A stretch of 64,000 nt of DNA from Symsagittifera roscoffensis (Eukaryota; Xenacoelomorpha; Acoela; Convolutidae): assembly GCF_963678635.1 (NCBI RefSeq), contig NC_087064.1, forward strand, positions 72,973,465-73,037,464, read 5' to 3'. Below, piece after piece: positions 25,101 to 32,078 of the stretch. The position numbers and the translations under genes are program-made. The stretch's first letter is position 1; every line of letters starts with the position of its first letter. The notes beneath the pieces were generated by a model. It made no database searches. It saw only the letters and a list, made by a program, of their open reading frames with translations, and had not been told where the DNA came from.

Positions 25101-26486
25101 GTGTTATCTTGCCCAAGTATCGAAATTTGACATGCATGGTAATTAATTATTTTTCCACACATCTGCTGAACATATACCACCTTGTAAAATTAAGTTTTGT
25201 CCACAATAAGAGGGGACGTTAAAATAGTCTTAAATGTGTCGCAATTTCTATTATATCCCCTTAGAATTGCATAACTTGTTTTTGTCGAATGTGTGAGTGT
25301 GGAGGGGGGGGGAGTAAGAGAGGCTTAAATGTGTCCCCTAGTCTAATATATAAGCTTATTTCGCACTTTTCCAGATATGGAGAAGGATAGGCTGGACCAG
25401 ATGAGACACGAGATTGAGTTGCTGAAGAGCCAGGTGAGTCTGGAGAACAAAGTGAAGGAGGAGAATGCTCAGTTGGCAGCCAGACTGCTGGAGGAGAAGC
25501 GCCAGACAGACGAAGCCATGAACAACCGGATGAGGGACAAACTCAAAGTCGAGGTCAAGTATAGAAAAAACACAACGCTACTAATCACAACGGCAAACCT
25601 TACCAAACCCTTACAAAAACTGAGCATTTATTTTTGATAAGAAATGTTTAGTTAGTCGCAAAGATCAAATTTTCGAGAAAAAAATTAGTGGATGTTTTTT
25701 TAAAGTTCAGCTCGTTGAAATATATAGTTCAGCATCATGTGTCTTTTCTTTTTATGCAATCACTTTTTCCTTTAGCTCAAGGTTCAAATCGCGCTAAATT
25801 GACCTTTTGACAAAAAACGTTAGAAAAAATCATTGGCGAAAAACTAATTAAACAAACTACGACCCAAAGTTTGAATTGCTGCTTCAAATTTTCTGGCGAA
25901 TATCTTTTAGCAGGGGCAGATTTAAGGGCGGGCGGTTGGACAGACACCTTTCCTCAGGGATTCGACCCCTGCCGACCCAAAGGGTCCCCCTTTGTACTGT
26001 TTTGAGATATCCTTTTTTGGTGACGGACCCTAAAAATTTTATAAAGGCGCCTTGGGCGCTTATGTATACTAATTTTCAAGGGGGAGCGCAAGCCGAAAAA
26101 CGCAATTTTTTGGTGAAATTTTCCCAAAAAATGCTTAAAAAACCAATTTTTGGCCTTTTTTGAAAATCCGCCTGCCCCCCTCTCTCGAAAGTCCTAGATC
26201 CGCCGCTGTTTTATAGCATAGCCCATCAAATCTTTTCTGCCTTTAGATTTCTAAAAAGGAGAAAGAAATCGAACAACGACAGAACAAATACGAGAAACAC
26301 AATCTGTCGGCCGAGAACGAAATAGACCACGCGAAGAAAAACAACGACCGGAAACTAGATGAGAAAGAGAAACTGGTAGAGCTGAGAGCCGAACAGAGCG
26401 CGAAAATACTCAAAGCACAGCAGAAGAGTTGGGAGACGACCCAGTTTGAGAAGATCAAGAGCCTAAGTGCCAGCATAGTCAGCTGA
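967..26486 (+). CDS. Coiled-coil protein of unknown family, multi-exon gene
   Basis: Proposed exons: 967-1106, 2054-2222, 2501-2605, (duplicates 8597-8765 and 9043-9147), 14986-15030, 15808-15961, 16847-16983, 18064-18250, 25375-25553, 26247-26486. With one copy of the duplicated pair the product is about 451 aa. Reading phases match at every junction used (2,0,0,0,1,0,1,0). The first ~100 residues are Ser/Arg/Gly-rich and probably disordered. From exon 3 onward the protein is almost entirely charged and heptad-like, rich in Glu, Lys, Arg and Gln with Leu spacing, as in a long parallel coiled coil. There is no signal peptide, membrane segment or catalytic motif. The initiator ATG at 967 has A at -3 and an in-frame TAA at 928-930. 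I do not recognise the family; centrosomal or ciliary coiled-coil proteins have similar composition, but composition alone is not evidence. I saw no AATAAA close after the stop; the first is near 27,367. Confidence 0.75.
2054..2222 (+). CDS. Coiled-coil gene, exon 2 (first copy)
   Basis: It enters in phase 2 after ...ttatcag and leaves in phase 0. It encodes a basic, Ser-rich linker containing MSRSNSSIGASLDLLTAQQE. The donor GTCGGC is a weak match to consensus. A second copy at 8597-8765 differs by only two bases, both changing an amino acid (Ala to Gly, Gln to Glu). Confidence 0.7.
2501..2605 (+). CDS. Coiled-coil gene, exon 3 (first copy)
   Basis: It is exactly 35 codons, phase 0 to 0, and begins the coiled coil (NKEEARRLKQLSLKLEQERK). 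The acceptor is ...aaaacag and the donor GTGAGT is strong. The copy at 9043-9147 differs at two bases: one silent, one Arg to Thr. Confidence 0.75.
3230..4110 (-). mobile_element. LINE reverse-transcriptase fragment (unit 1), decayed
   Basis: Read on the minus strand, this holds the second half of a non-LTR reverse transcriptase of the jockey/CR1-like type. Motif GPLLFILFINDIP lies near 4,030-4,070. It is followed by YANYTAI where an active enzyme has F/YADDT, then KYLGLYLNKK, and then the thumb-like tail at 3,428-3,661 (KILNRPQLNQFYQAYVKVF, HGVLIYGS). Stops and frameshifts separate the pieces and the catalytic Asp pair is lost, so it cannot be active. It runs antisense to the host gene and is also present in unit 2. 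Confidence 0.85.
3654..3737. repeat. 84-bp perfect-like hairpin inside the LINE fragment (unit 1)
   Basis: The arm agcgtcaaatatcacagcgt (3,654-3,673) is the near-exact inverse of the arm ending at 3,737, with a loop of about 40 bp. The hairpin interrupts the reverse-transcriptase frame just before the segment starting TLTKNCGIVYQLRK. It may be a tiny foldback transposon, or a sequence able to form a strong RNA or DNA stem. Confidence 0.7.
4402..5305 (+). pseudogene. Broken open frame of unknown origin (unit 1)
   Basis: In unit 2 the matching DNA has a 131-codon open frame (10,946-11,341). Here the frame is broken by one extra A in the homopolymer near 4,540 and interrupted by about 144 bp at 4,704-4,847. 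Downstream frames at 4,956-5,195 and 5,081-5,305 correspond to 11,356-11,696. The encoded pieces include REAMIYDEAFLRLREIFAKK and PNSMLEFNLNDILSRTK. I recognise no domain. A decayed transposon ORF or processed gene are both possible. Confidence 0.35.
4704..4847. other. ~144-bp segment present only in unit 1
   Basis: Comparison with unit 2, where ...cgctcacgtttt runs directly into gtcgaattttgtctgg, shows about 144 extra bases here. The segment lacks GT-AG ends, so it is not a simple intron gain. Part of it (aaacccctataacttcacaa) resembles 36,275-36,300 in a TMEM131 intron, so it may be a repeat fragment. A deletion from unit 2 is the alternative. Confidence 0.7.
5306..7850. other. Intron sequence without identified features (unit 1)
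   Basis: This is AT-rich DNA dense in homopolymer runs and stops in all frames. I see no exon, RNA gene or further transposon in it. The copy at 11,697-14,261 is equally featureless and highly similar. Confidence 0.5.
7851..8326. mobile_element. Foldback (MITE-like) element, unit 1
   Basis: The left end reads gccgcgtccagacaattt and the right end attgtcttttcgcgtctg, an inverted pair. Inside, the short motif agacaattcagcc is repeated several times on the left and its inverse ggctgaattgtct on the right. The middle holds a GC-rich palindrome (gcgcgcgtagcgcgc near 8,060) and direct repeats of gttatctagcgttatg. There is no coding capacity, so it would need transposase in trans. It is duplicated with unit 2. 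Confidence 0.8.
8597..8765 (+). CDS. Coiled-coil gene, exon 2' (duplicate)
   Basis: It is the same length and phase (2 in, 0 out) as exon 2, with SIGGSLDLL for SIGASLDLL and AGEKQ for AGQKQ. It cannot follow exon 3 in frame, because exon 3 leaves in phase 0. It can only be used by splicing directly from exon 1. Confidence 0.6.
9043..9147 (+). CDS. Coiled-coil gene, exon 3' (duplicate)
   Basis: It is 35 codons, phase 0 to 0, with EQETKLINQ where exon 3 has EQERKLINQ. It can replace exon 3 or follow it in frame. Including both would add 35 residues, exactly five heptads, to the coiled coil. Confidence 0.65.
9773..10655 (-). mobile_element. LINE reverse-transcriptase fragment (unit 2), decayed
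   Basis: This is the duplicate of the minus-strand LINE fragment at 3,230-4,110. It has the same order of motifs, the same YANYT substitution at the catalytic site and the same broken frames. Its presence in both units shows that the LINE inserted and decayed before the segment was duplicated. Confidence 0.85.
10197..10280. repeat. 84-bp hairpin inside the LINE fragment (unit 2)
   Basis: This duplicate of the hairpin at 3,654-3,737 keeps both arms, but the left arm has cagcatt where unit 1 has cagcgtt. The stem is therefore slightly weaker than in unit 1. Confidence 0.65.
10946..11341 (+). CDS. 131-codon open frame of unknown function (unit 2)
   Basis: The frame starts at ATG 10,946 and ends at TGA 11,341. 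The peptide is basic in its middle (KKHVRKRRASFIDIDGIKYC) and ends near QPTRAQLFCHSLRNQKNKY. No signal peptide, transmembrane segment or known catalytic motif is visible. It lies in an intron of the coiled-coil gene on the same strand, beside a LINE fragment, and its unit 1 copy is broken. An unrecognised transposon remnant is the likeliest explanation; an active gene is less likely. Confidence 0.3.
   Translation: MCSKYDNSLYCFIHLIELREAMIYDEAFLRLREIFAKKTYFFYPGKKHVRKRRASFIDIDGIKYCLLNHFASLVRQMRPNSMLEFNLNDILSRTKFPLTFCRILSGEFGLDNQPTRAQLFCHSLRNQKNKY
11356..11696 (+). pseudogene. Frameshifted open-frame remnant downstream of the 131-codon frame
   Basis: Two overlapping frames (11,356-11,595 and 11,481-11,696) look like one sequence split by a frameshift near 11,500. 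The second part contains EQKPDFVKLPNDTIDNYPRY. The same arrangement is present in unit 1 at 4,956-5,305. I assign no function; it may continue the element represented by 10,946-11,341. Confidence 0.3.
11697..14261. other. Intron sequence without identified features (unit 2)
   Basis: This is the duplicate of 5,306-7,850. Scattered substitutions and 1-4 base indels separate the copies, as expected for sequence under little constraint. By contrast exons 2/2' and 3/3' differ at only two bases each. Confidence 0.5.
14262..14682. mobile_element. Foldback (MITE-like) element, unit 2
   Basis: This is the second copy of the agacaattcagcc foldback element. It is about 55 bp shorter because it has fewer internal repeats: one block of ggctgaattgtctgaatttc is missing, and the gttatctagcg repeat is shorter. 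The right end lies about 250 bp from the duplication boundary. Confidence 0.8.
14986..15030 (+). CDS. Coiled-coil gene, exon 4 (45 bp)
   Basis: It encodes SCKQLEQTKFNNNRQ, phase 0 to 0. The acceptor is a tandem ...cttacagag: only the second AG (ending at 14,985) keeps the frame with exon 3, while the first would shift it. The donor GTATCT follows. Confidence 0.6.
15808..15961 (+). CDS. Coiled-coil gene, exon 5
   Basis: It encodes 51 coiled-coil residues (RDLKKRESEVEDLRSKNETE) and leaves in phase 1 at a GTTAGT donor. The acceptor is ...gttgttttgag, a T/G-rich tract rather than a classic polypyrimidine tract. Confidence 0.75.
15968..16075. repeat. Short direct repeats of ccccttttggta in an intron
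   Basis: Four irregular units (cccctttggtatt, ccccttttggcac, ccccttttgctac, ccccttttggtaa) follow the exon 5 donor over about 100 bp. The unit length is 25-35 bp. No function is apparent. Confidence 0.6.
16847..16983 (+). CDS. Coiled-coil gene, exon 6
   Basis: It is phase 1 in and 0 out, encoding charged heptad-like sequence (KLLRSQQEFEEHKKREM ... DSVKEENDRLRAQ). The acceptor is ...attaatcag and the donor GTAGAT. Confidence 0.75.
17027..17520. mobile_element. Decayed copy of the cagggg-cggattta element
   Basis: It starts cagggacggatttaggaggg, the end sequence shared with elements at 23,953, 25,911 and 60,669. Inside it has the same tttcttcagggattcgac block and ggggagcgcgcgccgaaaaa block, and it ends in a C-rich run (gcaccccccctttt) without the final inverted end. 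It lies in intron 6. Position 17,178-17,255 also carries a copy of a separate acatttgcgacttaggttgg repeat. Confidence 0.65.
18064..18250 (+). CDS. Coiled-coil gene, exon 7
   Basis: It encodes 62 residues of Glu/Arg/Gln-rich coiled coil (IEERREMERSYIQRDQEVLR, then REAGLRDGEQALLHEKRKL). It is phase 0 in after ...ctgtgtag and phase 1 out at GTTAGT. The following intron is 7.1 kb and holds the gypsy element and a LINE. Confidence 0.78.
18690..18967 (+). repeat. 5' LTR of a decayed Ty3/gypsy element
   Basis: The segment matches 21,540-21,820: both contain a ...tatgtcaaatgt/atgttttt... stretch, tccctaatgacatat (tccctcatgacatat in the 3' copy), and an end of the form tcttgc(c)ttgca...atccacagca. 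The copies differ at roughly one base in five, so the insertion is old. The left boundary is uncertain; the right end (CA at 18,967) is well placed. Confidence 0.75.
19165..19482 (+). pseudogene. Gag-like remnant of the gypsy element
   Basis: This 105-codon open frame resembles the retrotransposon-gag region of Ty3/gypsy elements: it has a helical segment containing RKESNDDFLERLRETARYC followed by a FIAGLRSADF-like stretch. It lacks an evident own start. It is followed by the zinc-knuckle remnant in another frame, so the gag gene is broken. Confidence 0.7.
20430..20600 (+). pseudogene. Reverse-transcriptase stub of the gypsy element
   Basis: The first fingers/palm motif is legible (FSKVEILDAYHQIELNG). 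The catalytic YxDD region, the rest of the palm, RNase H and the N-terminal integrase zinc finger are absent. The sequence passes into integrase within about 30 bp, indicating a large internal deletion. Confidence 0.75.
20600..21030 (+). pseudogene. Integrase remnant of the gypsy element
   Basis: Pieces of the integrase core are recognisable in two frames: DTETGWIETFSTDD, FGLPEIVVSDNG, then YQPRANGLAEKAVQTVEHAV and THRNTSKAKAKTPGELVLG. A stop and frameshift near 20,763 separate them. The YQPRANGLAEKAVQ stretch is typical of Ty3/gypsy integrases. Confidence 0.8.
21540..21820 (+). repeat. 3' LTR of the decayed Ty3/gypsy element
   Basis: It matches the 5' LTR at 18,690-18,967, ending ...cttgcactcatccacaaca at 21,820. 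Its left end may be tgtcagttgatttta at 21,539. I see no clean polypurine tract in front of it and no obvious target-site duplication. Confidence 0.72.
22090..23350 (+). mobile_element. Decayed LINE (non-LTR reverse transcriptase), plus strand
   Basis: Across shifting frames it reads SQAGNFRPTSILLF near 22,220, then RVAQGSSFGPLFFIIYMNDI and NLYVDDRALI near 22,450-22,570, then GVYLGSKLNLEVNIEAIKK near 22,760. These are the standard motifs of a jockey/CR1-like reverse transcriptase, with the Asp pair intact in YVDD. Stops break every domain. It lies just 3' of the gypsy element in intron 7 of the coiled-coil gene. Confidence 0.82.
23953..25011. mobile_element. Composite of the gcggattta element family
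   Basis: It begins gaggcggatttagggggg and ends gatccgcccctg, the inverted ends typical of this family. Internally the sequence is doubled: two blocks (about 23,953-24,350 and 24,600-25,011) each contain a ggggagcgcgcg(c/t) motif followed by aaaaaa and wtttggtcaaaatttyccaaaa-like runs. One copy may have inserted into or beside another. Confidence 0.65.
25375..25553 (+). CDS. Coiled-coil gene, exon 8
   Basis: It is phase 1 in and 0 out, encoding 60 residues of clear heptad repeat (MRHEIELLKSQVSLENKVKE, AQLAARLLEEKRQ). The acceptor ...cacttttccag is strong; the chosen donor GTCAAG is weak but is the one that keeps frame with exon 9. Confidence 0.75.
25911..26208. mobile_element. Short gcggattta element with hAT-like ends
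   Basis: The left end caggggcagatttaaggg is inverted at the right end (gtcctagatccgccgctg). Flanking 8-mers tcttttag (25,903-25,910) and ttttatag (26,209-26,216) match at six of eight positions, consistent with an old 8-bp target duplication as made by hAT transposases. It is non-coding, about 298 bp, in intron 8 of the coiled-coil gene. Confidence 0.7.
26247..26486 (+). CDS. Coiled-coil gene, exon 9 (stop codon)
   Basis: It encodes the final 79 residues and TGA at 26,484-26,486. The sequence stays charged and helical (ISKKEKEIEQRQNKYEKHNL ... KILKAQQKSWETTQFEKIK) and ends SLSASIVS. Confidence 0.78.
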   Translation: MSKKEKEIEQRQNKYEKHNLSAENEIDHAKKNNDRKLDEKEKLVELRAEQSAKILKAQQKSWETTQFEKIKSLSASIVS

Positions 26487-26916
26487 ATAGACACCACATA
26501 CAGTGCCAAAAACAACAAAACCCATTTACAGTTTAACCTATTTTTGCAGCTCAAATTGGAAACTTGAAAAAAATATTTTATTTTAATTTTCATTTTGAGC
26601 AAAAATATAAAAAATTTATAGCAGAGAAGACAAAAACAATCACATTTAACGCTCAGATAAATCACTCACGTCCTTGACAGCTTCGAGCAACTTTGACGTC
26701 ACATATAGCAACAAAACTATCAAATACCGGATTGTTGAACTCAGGGAAAACTGAAACACGAGGGCAAAAATGCATTTCGCAAACACGCAAGAAGCCGCAA
26801 AATGAACTTTAAACGAACCAGATAAAACAAAAAGAAAACCAAACCACACAAATTTTTCTGGACCGAAGCACAGAAATATAAGGCACAGAAAAATAACAGA
26901 AAAAAATCAACCTCAA

Positions 26917-26992
26917 AAAATGACTCAAACATTCGTATTAGGGAACAGCTTCAAAAAGTGACTCAAACACTCGTATTAGGGAACAGCTATGA
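26917..26992. repeat. Two ~38-bp direct repeats
   Basis: The unit contains gactcaaacaytcgtattag followed by ggaacagct and occurs twice in immediate succession, with one mismatch or two. A shortened form (ccaaattcgtattaggagaacg) appears at 34,985, so the motif is dispersed. Confidence 0.75.
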
Positions 26993-27041
26993 ATTCCGAA
27001 TGCTCCTCAAGGTATCCGAAATACTTTTTGTTTTGGTTCAT

Positions 27042-28170
27042 ATGTGAAATTGAACACAAAGGCGAAACCGCGCTTCGCACCACTTGCGATACAAAATAAG
27101 AAAGCCGCTACGCTTCGCACCACTTGCGATACAAAACAAGAAAGTCGGAAAAAATGAATGAGTTTAGTTTTTAAACAAAAACATGCCAAGACAACTGAAT
27201 GTTGAAATATAATCGAAAAAAAATTTATCAAGCGGTTCAAAAGCCGAAAATATTTTAGCAGAAACCTTTTAAGCCAAAAAAAAATCAACAGAACTTAATA
27301 CTTAAAAACGTATTTCACTCACACTCAAATCACATACACACATTAACGAAACTTTATTTGTTCTTCGAATAAAACAGTATGAGGTCACTAAGCCGATATA
27401 ATGTAGGCCGAAACCTATTAGGCCGAAAAAAACTAAGAAAAGTTTTTAAAAAAATATTTTGGCTTATAAAAAATTATCAAGTCTCCCTCGCCTTCAAAAC
27501 ATACACAGGCGCGTAAAATTTTTTTGCTAGTCAAAAAACGCAGTATAAAACCATTATGCCGATTTTATAGAGGCTGAAAGGTATCGAGCAAAAAAAAGGA
27601 AAAGAAAAATCAAAAATTCGAAAATAGTGTCATAATAAATTAAGAATTCTGTGATTTTGTGCAATCCAAAGGAGAGCAAAAACTTTATTTTTTCTAGAAA
27701 TTAATCAAAAACAGATCACTAAGCCCAAAAAAGAAGCAGATGTTTTTTTGAAAGCAAAAAAGAAAGTATTCGAAATTTAGTAAAATTACAAATAGCAGAA
27801 AAAAAATCAAACACTTAAAGCAACTACAATGAAAGTTGCGTCGAGCAGAAAAAAAATAGTTTTACGATGTGGCAACTAAGCTGAAAAAACATATCCAGAA
27901 AAATAACAAGCCGACAATTTTGTTCAAACGGAAAGTTTCCTGATTGAAAAAAGAAAAAAACAGGATCTGCCAATTTCAAACCCAAGAGCTCTGAAGTTCC
28001 AGGCGTATTTGTTACCTCCAGGCCAAGTATGCCGGAGACGCAAAAAATTTTGAATTTAATGAGCTAAACTTGAATTAACAATTTCTAATTGGGACTATTC
28101 TGGGAACAAAATTCTGGACGGGAAAATGTCTAATACCCGATTGCAAAACCCCTGCTTATTGCAGACTTTA
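27042..28170. repeat. ~1.1-kb interspersed repeat, copy 1
   Basis: It starts gaacacaaaggcgaaaccgc with a gcgcttcgcaccacttgcga motif (repeated at 27,110) and contains gtcactaagccgatataatg (27,383) and gttacctccaggccaagtat (28,011). It ends with ctaatacccgattgcaaaac near 28,130. The same landmarks recur in order at 49,236-50,200 and partly at 62,540-62,880. It has no open frame of note. Confidence 0.6.
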
Positions 28171-28984
28171 ATAAAGTTTATTCAAATTTTCAAATTTTTT
28201 TCAACAAAATGCTTACTGCTCACATAGAAACGCAATATTTGAACATCTAGAAATGATTTTTGAGCCGGAGTAATATGCTTTTTACACTGCTTGTTTTAAA
28301 CAAAAAAACAGGTAATCAGCGCGGACTGTTTATCCCAACTAGATCAATAGGCAATTTTCAAACCACCATGAATTCGCCAAAAATGTAACAAGTTTGAGGG
28401 TGTCAAGTCCGTGGTATTCTTCCGATATAGGATCATTGAATGGTAGAAAATATGATCGAGTCTTGTAGGAAAAATATGGCAGCGATTTGTTCGCCCCAAC
28501 TCACTTTGGAATGATTATGTAAACTCTTCAGAAGTTGTATTAATTGGTAGATCCTATACGCTCCACATCATAGATAAGAGCAAACGAACATACTTCAATT
28601 TAGCTCATATAGCCTATCACTCCGTGCCTTAGTATATTTTTGCTAGGGGTGTTTTTTTACTGACAAGTTTCGAAATTTCTTCGGCATTTTGAAAGATATT
28701 GACACTCTTGAGCTCAAAATTTTTTTTTTCAACTTTTCAAAGAATGAAAACAATCACGTTCAAGCTTTAAGCCCTTTCTTGGTTGCTTCGAGCCATTTGC
28801 GATTGGAGAGCGTAATTTTTGTACCACTTGGCAAAACAAATTGAAAGGTGTTCAAATATAAATCAAAAATCAAACCGCAAAACAAAGGTTTGAGCGTGAG
28901 CAATTAAGAAGTTTTCTAAAACGAACATGACTTAAAAAGTAATTAGTGTCCTGCATGGACTGGCAATAATTGGCTTTCAAAGGA

Positions 28985-29430
28985 TAGCCAACAGACAGTT
29001 GGAAAAGAGTCAATGAACGCGCGTAAACATCACAATTTTCGAATTTACTTGAAAAAAAAGTTGCGACCTTGAAACTCTTGGAATTTTTTGATCTATTTAC
29101 GATCGATACTTTTCCGATAAAAGGAGAACAGTTTGAGAAAACTTCATCAAACGGTAAAAAAAATTTCGCTGGGAAATCTGATAAGTAAACTCTGTTTTTT
29201 CGTAAGAGTGAAGGTCATGTTTTTCGTGACCTTCACTCTTTCGTTGTTCGATAGTGGAGTTTGCCTTCTTTTTAACAAAGAAAATGATAAGAACTTAAAA
29301 GAAACAAAAAATCAAACCGCGAAAAAAGTGAATGAGCCTGAACAAACTTTGACTTTCCCTGAAAAGAAAATCATCGCGACCTATATAAGAATCTGAACAC
29401 TATTCATCGACTCTTAATGAATCCAGTTGT
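28985..29430 (+). mobile_element. Inverted-end TATA element, copy A
   Basis: The left end atagccaacagacagttgga then aagagtcaatgaacg (29,005-29,019) is inverted at the right as ttcatcgactctt (29,402-29,414), followed by tccagttgtctg. The interior shares gacagttgga..., ttgttcgatagtggagtttg, caaaccgcgaaaaaagtg and gacctatataagaatctgaa with the other copies. The TATA-like ctatataag (29,381) lies about 20 bp inside the right inverted end. Confidence 0.8.
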
Positions 29431-30963
29431 CTGAAGCAATCTAAATGCTTCAAACTAATCAATCGATCTTCAAGTAAACCAACTCATCAATCGCGAGTAA
29501 TTTGTGATCTGTGGATCCAAATTTGCTTCTTTAGACATCTGCAAACCTTCTTCAGAGCATCTGCAAACCTTCTTCAGGCTCGGATCTTTAATTGCACATC
29601 TAATGAAAGAATTTGACTTTTGGGCCAAGTTCAGAAAGAAAAAAAACAGAGGAAGCAAGATATTGAATTAGCTTTCAATTTTTCAGATGGTTATGAACTG
29701 TCAGATATCGGACCAATATTTCAAGATTGCGACAATAATTGACATAGTTAGTTTCATGACATTTTTGCATCTATTTATTAAACACTCATTAGTTATTTGA
29801 TTGGATGAGATTAGACATCAACGTTCAAAAACCATGGCAATGTACATCTTCAAACAGGTTTGTGGCATTTAACAACGCATAGGTTTGGTAGAAAATTTAT
29901 TAATATCACACGAGAAAAAAGAGATTACATATTTTGGTAGTGTTTGTATTGTGATATGTAGAGTGAAATGTAGCTCAAATAGAACAAATGAAAGAGCACT
30001 GTACTAAGTGTACAAATGGAGTCTGTGACATTTGAGAATCATTTACTTTAATCACTCCTACCATAAACTTCAGTAGTTTCTTCATTATTTTAGTTTCTTC
30101 ATTATTCTTCTTGACTCCTGAAACTTCTTAAGCGCAATCACTTAAGCACGCGCAATAAGTTTTGTTTTGTTTATGAGCTCAGTGACATTTGGAAGACTTG
30201 ATTTTTACGAGAAACTAAGTTTTAAAAGAGCACTCTTTTTGATTTACGGAAATTTGATTAAGTTGAAACTAATGCACCTTAGAGTCCTTTCCCCCATAAA
30301 CTCAACTTTATGTGTAACAAGTGGTAGTTAGAAATTGACTTCCTTGTAATAAAAAAATTCAAACAGCCATCAGTTAATTAAAGGGGAGTTTTAAAACCAG
30401 TTTCAGCCTAGTTTTGACTAAAGTCGACTTTTATTAGGGCTTTTTACAATTCTTTTTAGGACGAGACAAAACATTGCATTAACGTCACAGACTAATTTCT
30501 TTAATAAAGACAAACGTCTCTAGCGCTGCTTTTAATATCGTTTTGCTATCTTTTTCTCTTTTTAGTTAATTGTAGTTTTGCTATTCTTCATTTCTGCGGC
30601 AACCTATCTTTGCTTCCATCCTTTTTATCGGCGACTCTGTTTTTGCCCCGTTTGTCTATTGTCTCATCATCTCCTGACTGTCTTGTGTTATCTTCGTCTT
30701 CTTCGTTGAATGGAGCCACTGGCAAATGACTCCGACGCACCGGCTGAAGCATAATTTGACGCAGTGAAGAAGCATAATTTTACTGGGACGCAACAGATTA
30801 GATGGATTGGGAAAAGGGCGAACCCTACACCTATGGCGCCTCAAAAATAAAATTTACACAGGCGAAGCAGCACGCCGCCTATACCAGCGAAGAAAATATA
30901 TTTTTTAATGCTTTACACTATCTTCTCGCTCGCTTATTTTGCTCGAAACTACTATCAGGAAAA

Positions 30964-31160
30964 CATAGCAAACAGACAGTTGGAAAAAATCAATGAACTC
31001 AAATTAACAGAAAGAAAATACTATTACTGTTCGCTAGTTGAGTTTTCTTTCCTTTTGCATAGAAAAAAAACGGAAAAAATTAAAAACCATACTGCGAAAA
31101 ATCAAATTTAAGCATGAACGAAATATAAGACTTTTTCCTGAACTACGTTCATTGCCTCTT
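30964..31160 (+). mobile_element. Inverted-end TATA element, copy B (short)
   Basis: This internally deleted copy of about 200 bp keeps the left end (catagcaaacagacagttgg, aatcaatgaac) and the right end (gaactacgttcattgcctct). It retains tactgcgaaaaatcaaattt, but its TATA box is lost. Its survival with both ends suggests that the ends are what matters for mobility. Confidence 0.7.
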
Positions 31161-31350
31161 AAACACTGGCCGCCAATAAACCAAACATAAACATATAATG
31201 GTATGCAGCAAAAGTAAACCAGATATAATATTATTGCAGCAAAACGAATGAACACTTGTATTTGCGTTTTGGTTTGAGAAAGTGGATATCGTAATATGAC
31301 ACAACGCTTCGCAGATGTTAACAACTGTATTTTTACTTTTCAAAGCCTGG

Positions 31351-32078
31351 TCAAAAAATGGGAAGGAAACTCACCCATTCAGTGGACGGCAGTGGCGATA
31401 TGAAGTGATTCTCTGGCTTCCACCAGATGTTCAAGTCAGTCGAGAGAGAATTCCTTCCTATTCTGGTTCCCTGATCATACCACCCTATAGGCCCAAAGTT
31501 GTTCAGCTCACAGCGCGATGAATCAGTGAGCAGCGAATCCCTTTTCCAAATGCTGGATATATCAGCGTCCGAACCAAAAGTCTTCCTTGTGAACTTATCG
31601 TCAATTTCATCACTGGACTCTTCGGCAGTTTCGTTCAGCGCCAGCAAAGGCAGCGGAGCCAGTTTCGAATTCCACGTTTTATTCCACTGGGACTCATTTG
31701 CCAAGTTGTTGTCGCTGTTCCAAATAGACGAACTGTCAATTAGCAGATTCTCAGCACTCGTAGATCGAATTTGCTTGATAATCTTTTCTCCATTGGTGTC
31801 GAAAAATTTACTTTGCTTTTCCTGTTTGGCCTCTGATTCCGCTTGACTGCTGAATTCTTTGCCTCTAGTGTCCAAATATTTGGCATCTTCAGTTTTGCAC
31901 TCCTGCTTCTTGCGCTCCGGAGGTGGCCAACAGGGCCCAGAAGACGACATTTCAGTGTTATTGTACTTTCTGCCAGCTGGTTTGAACATGTTCGTCTCCA
32001 TAAAAGGAGGGTATCTGCCGCTGTCAAGCGACCCACTGAACAGGGCTTCTTTCATGTCAACTCCCGGCAAGAAAGGGT
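31351..32078 (-). CDS. TMEM131 homologue, last exon (stop codon)
   Basis: It enters in phase 1 with [20 protein letters not shown] and ends at TGA 31,351-31,353. It contains [32 protein letters not shown] and [11 protein letters not shown]. The repeated SSIW and WW elements recall the tryptophan-rich end of vertebrate TMEM131, the part reported to bind TRAPPC8. Confidence 0.85.

Larger units (their letters stand above)
26487..31350. other. Region between two convergent genes
   Basis: No gene is supported. It holds the 3' flank of the coiled-coil gene, a ~38-bp direct repeat (26,917-26,992), a ~1.1-kb interspersed repeat (27,042-28,170) and two inverted-end elements (28,985-29,430 and 30,964-31,160). 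The rest (28,200-28,980 and 29,430-30,960) is AT-rich with nothing I can name. The two genes face tail to tail across it. Confidence 0.7.

Noticed and set aside
26243-26665. 140-codon minus-strand frame opposite the last coiled-coil exon
   Set aside because: Shadow of a Glu/Lys-rich exon read backwards, giving artificial Phe/Ser/Leu-rich protein.
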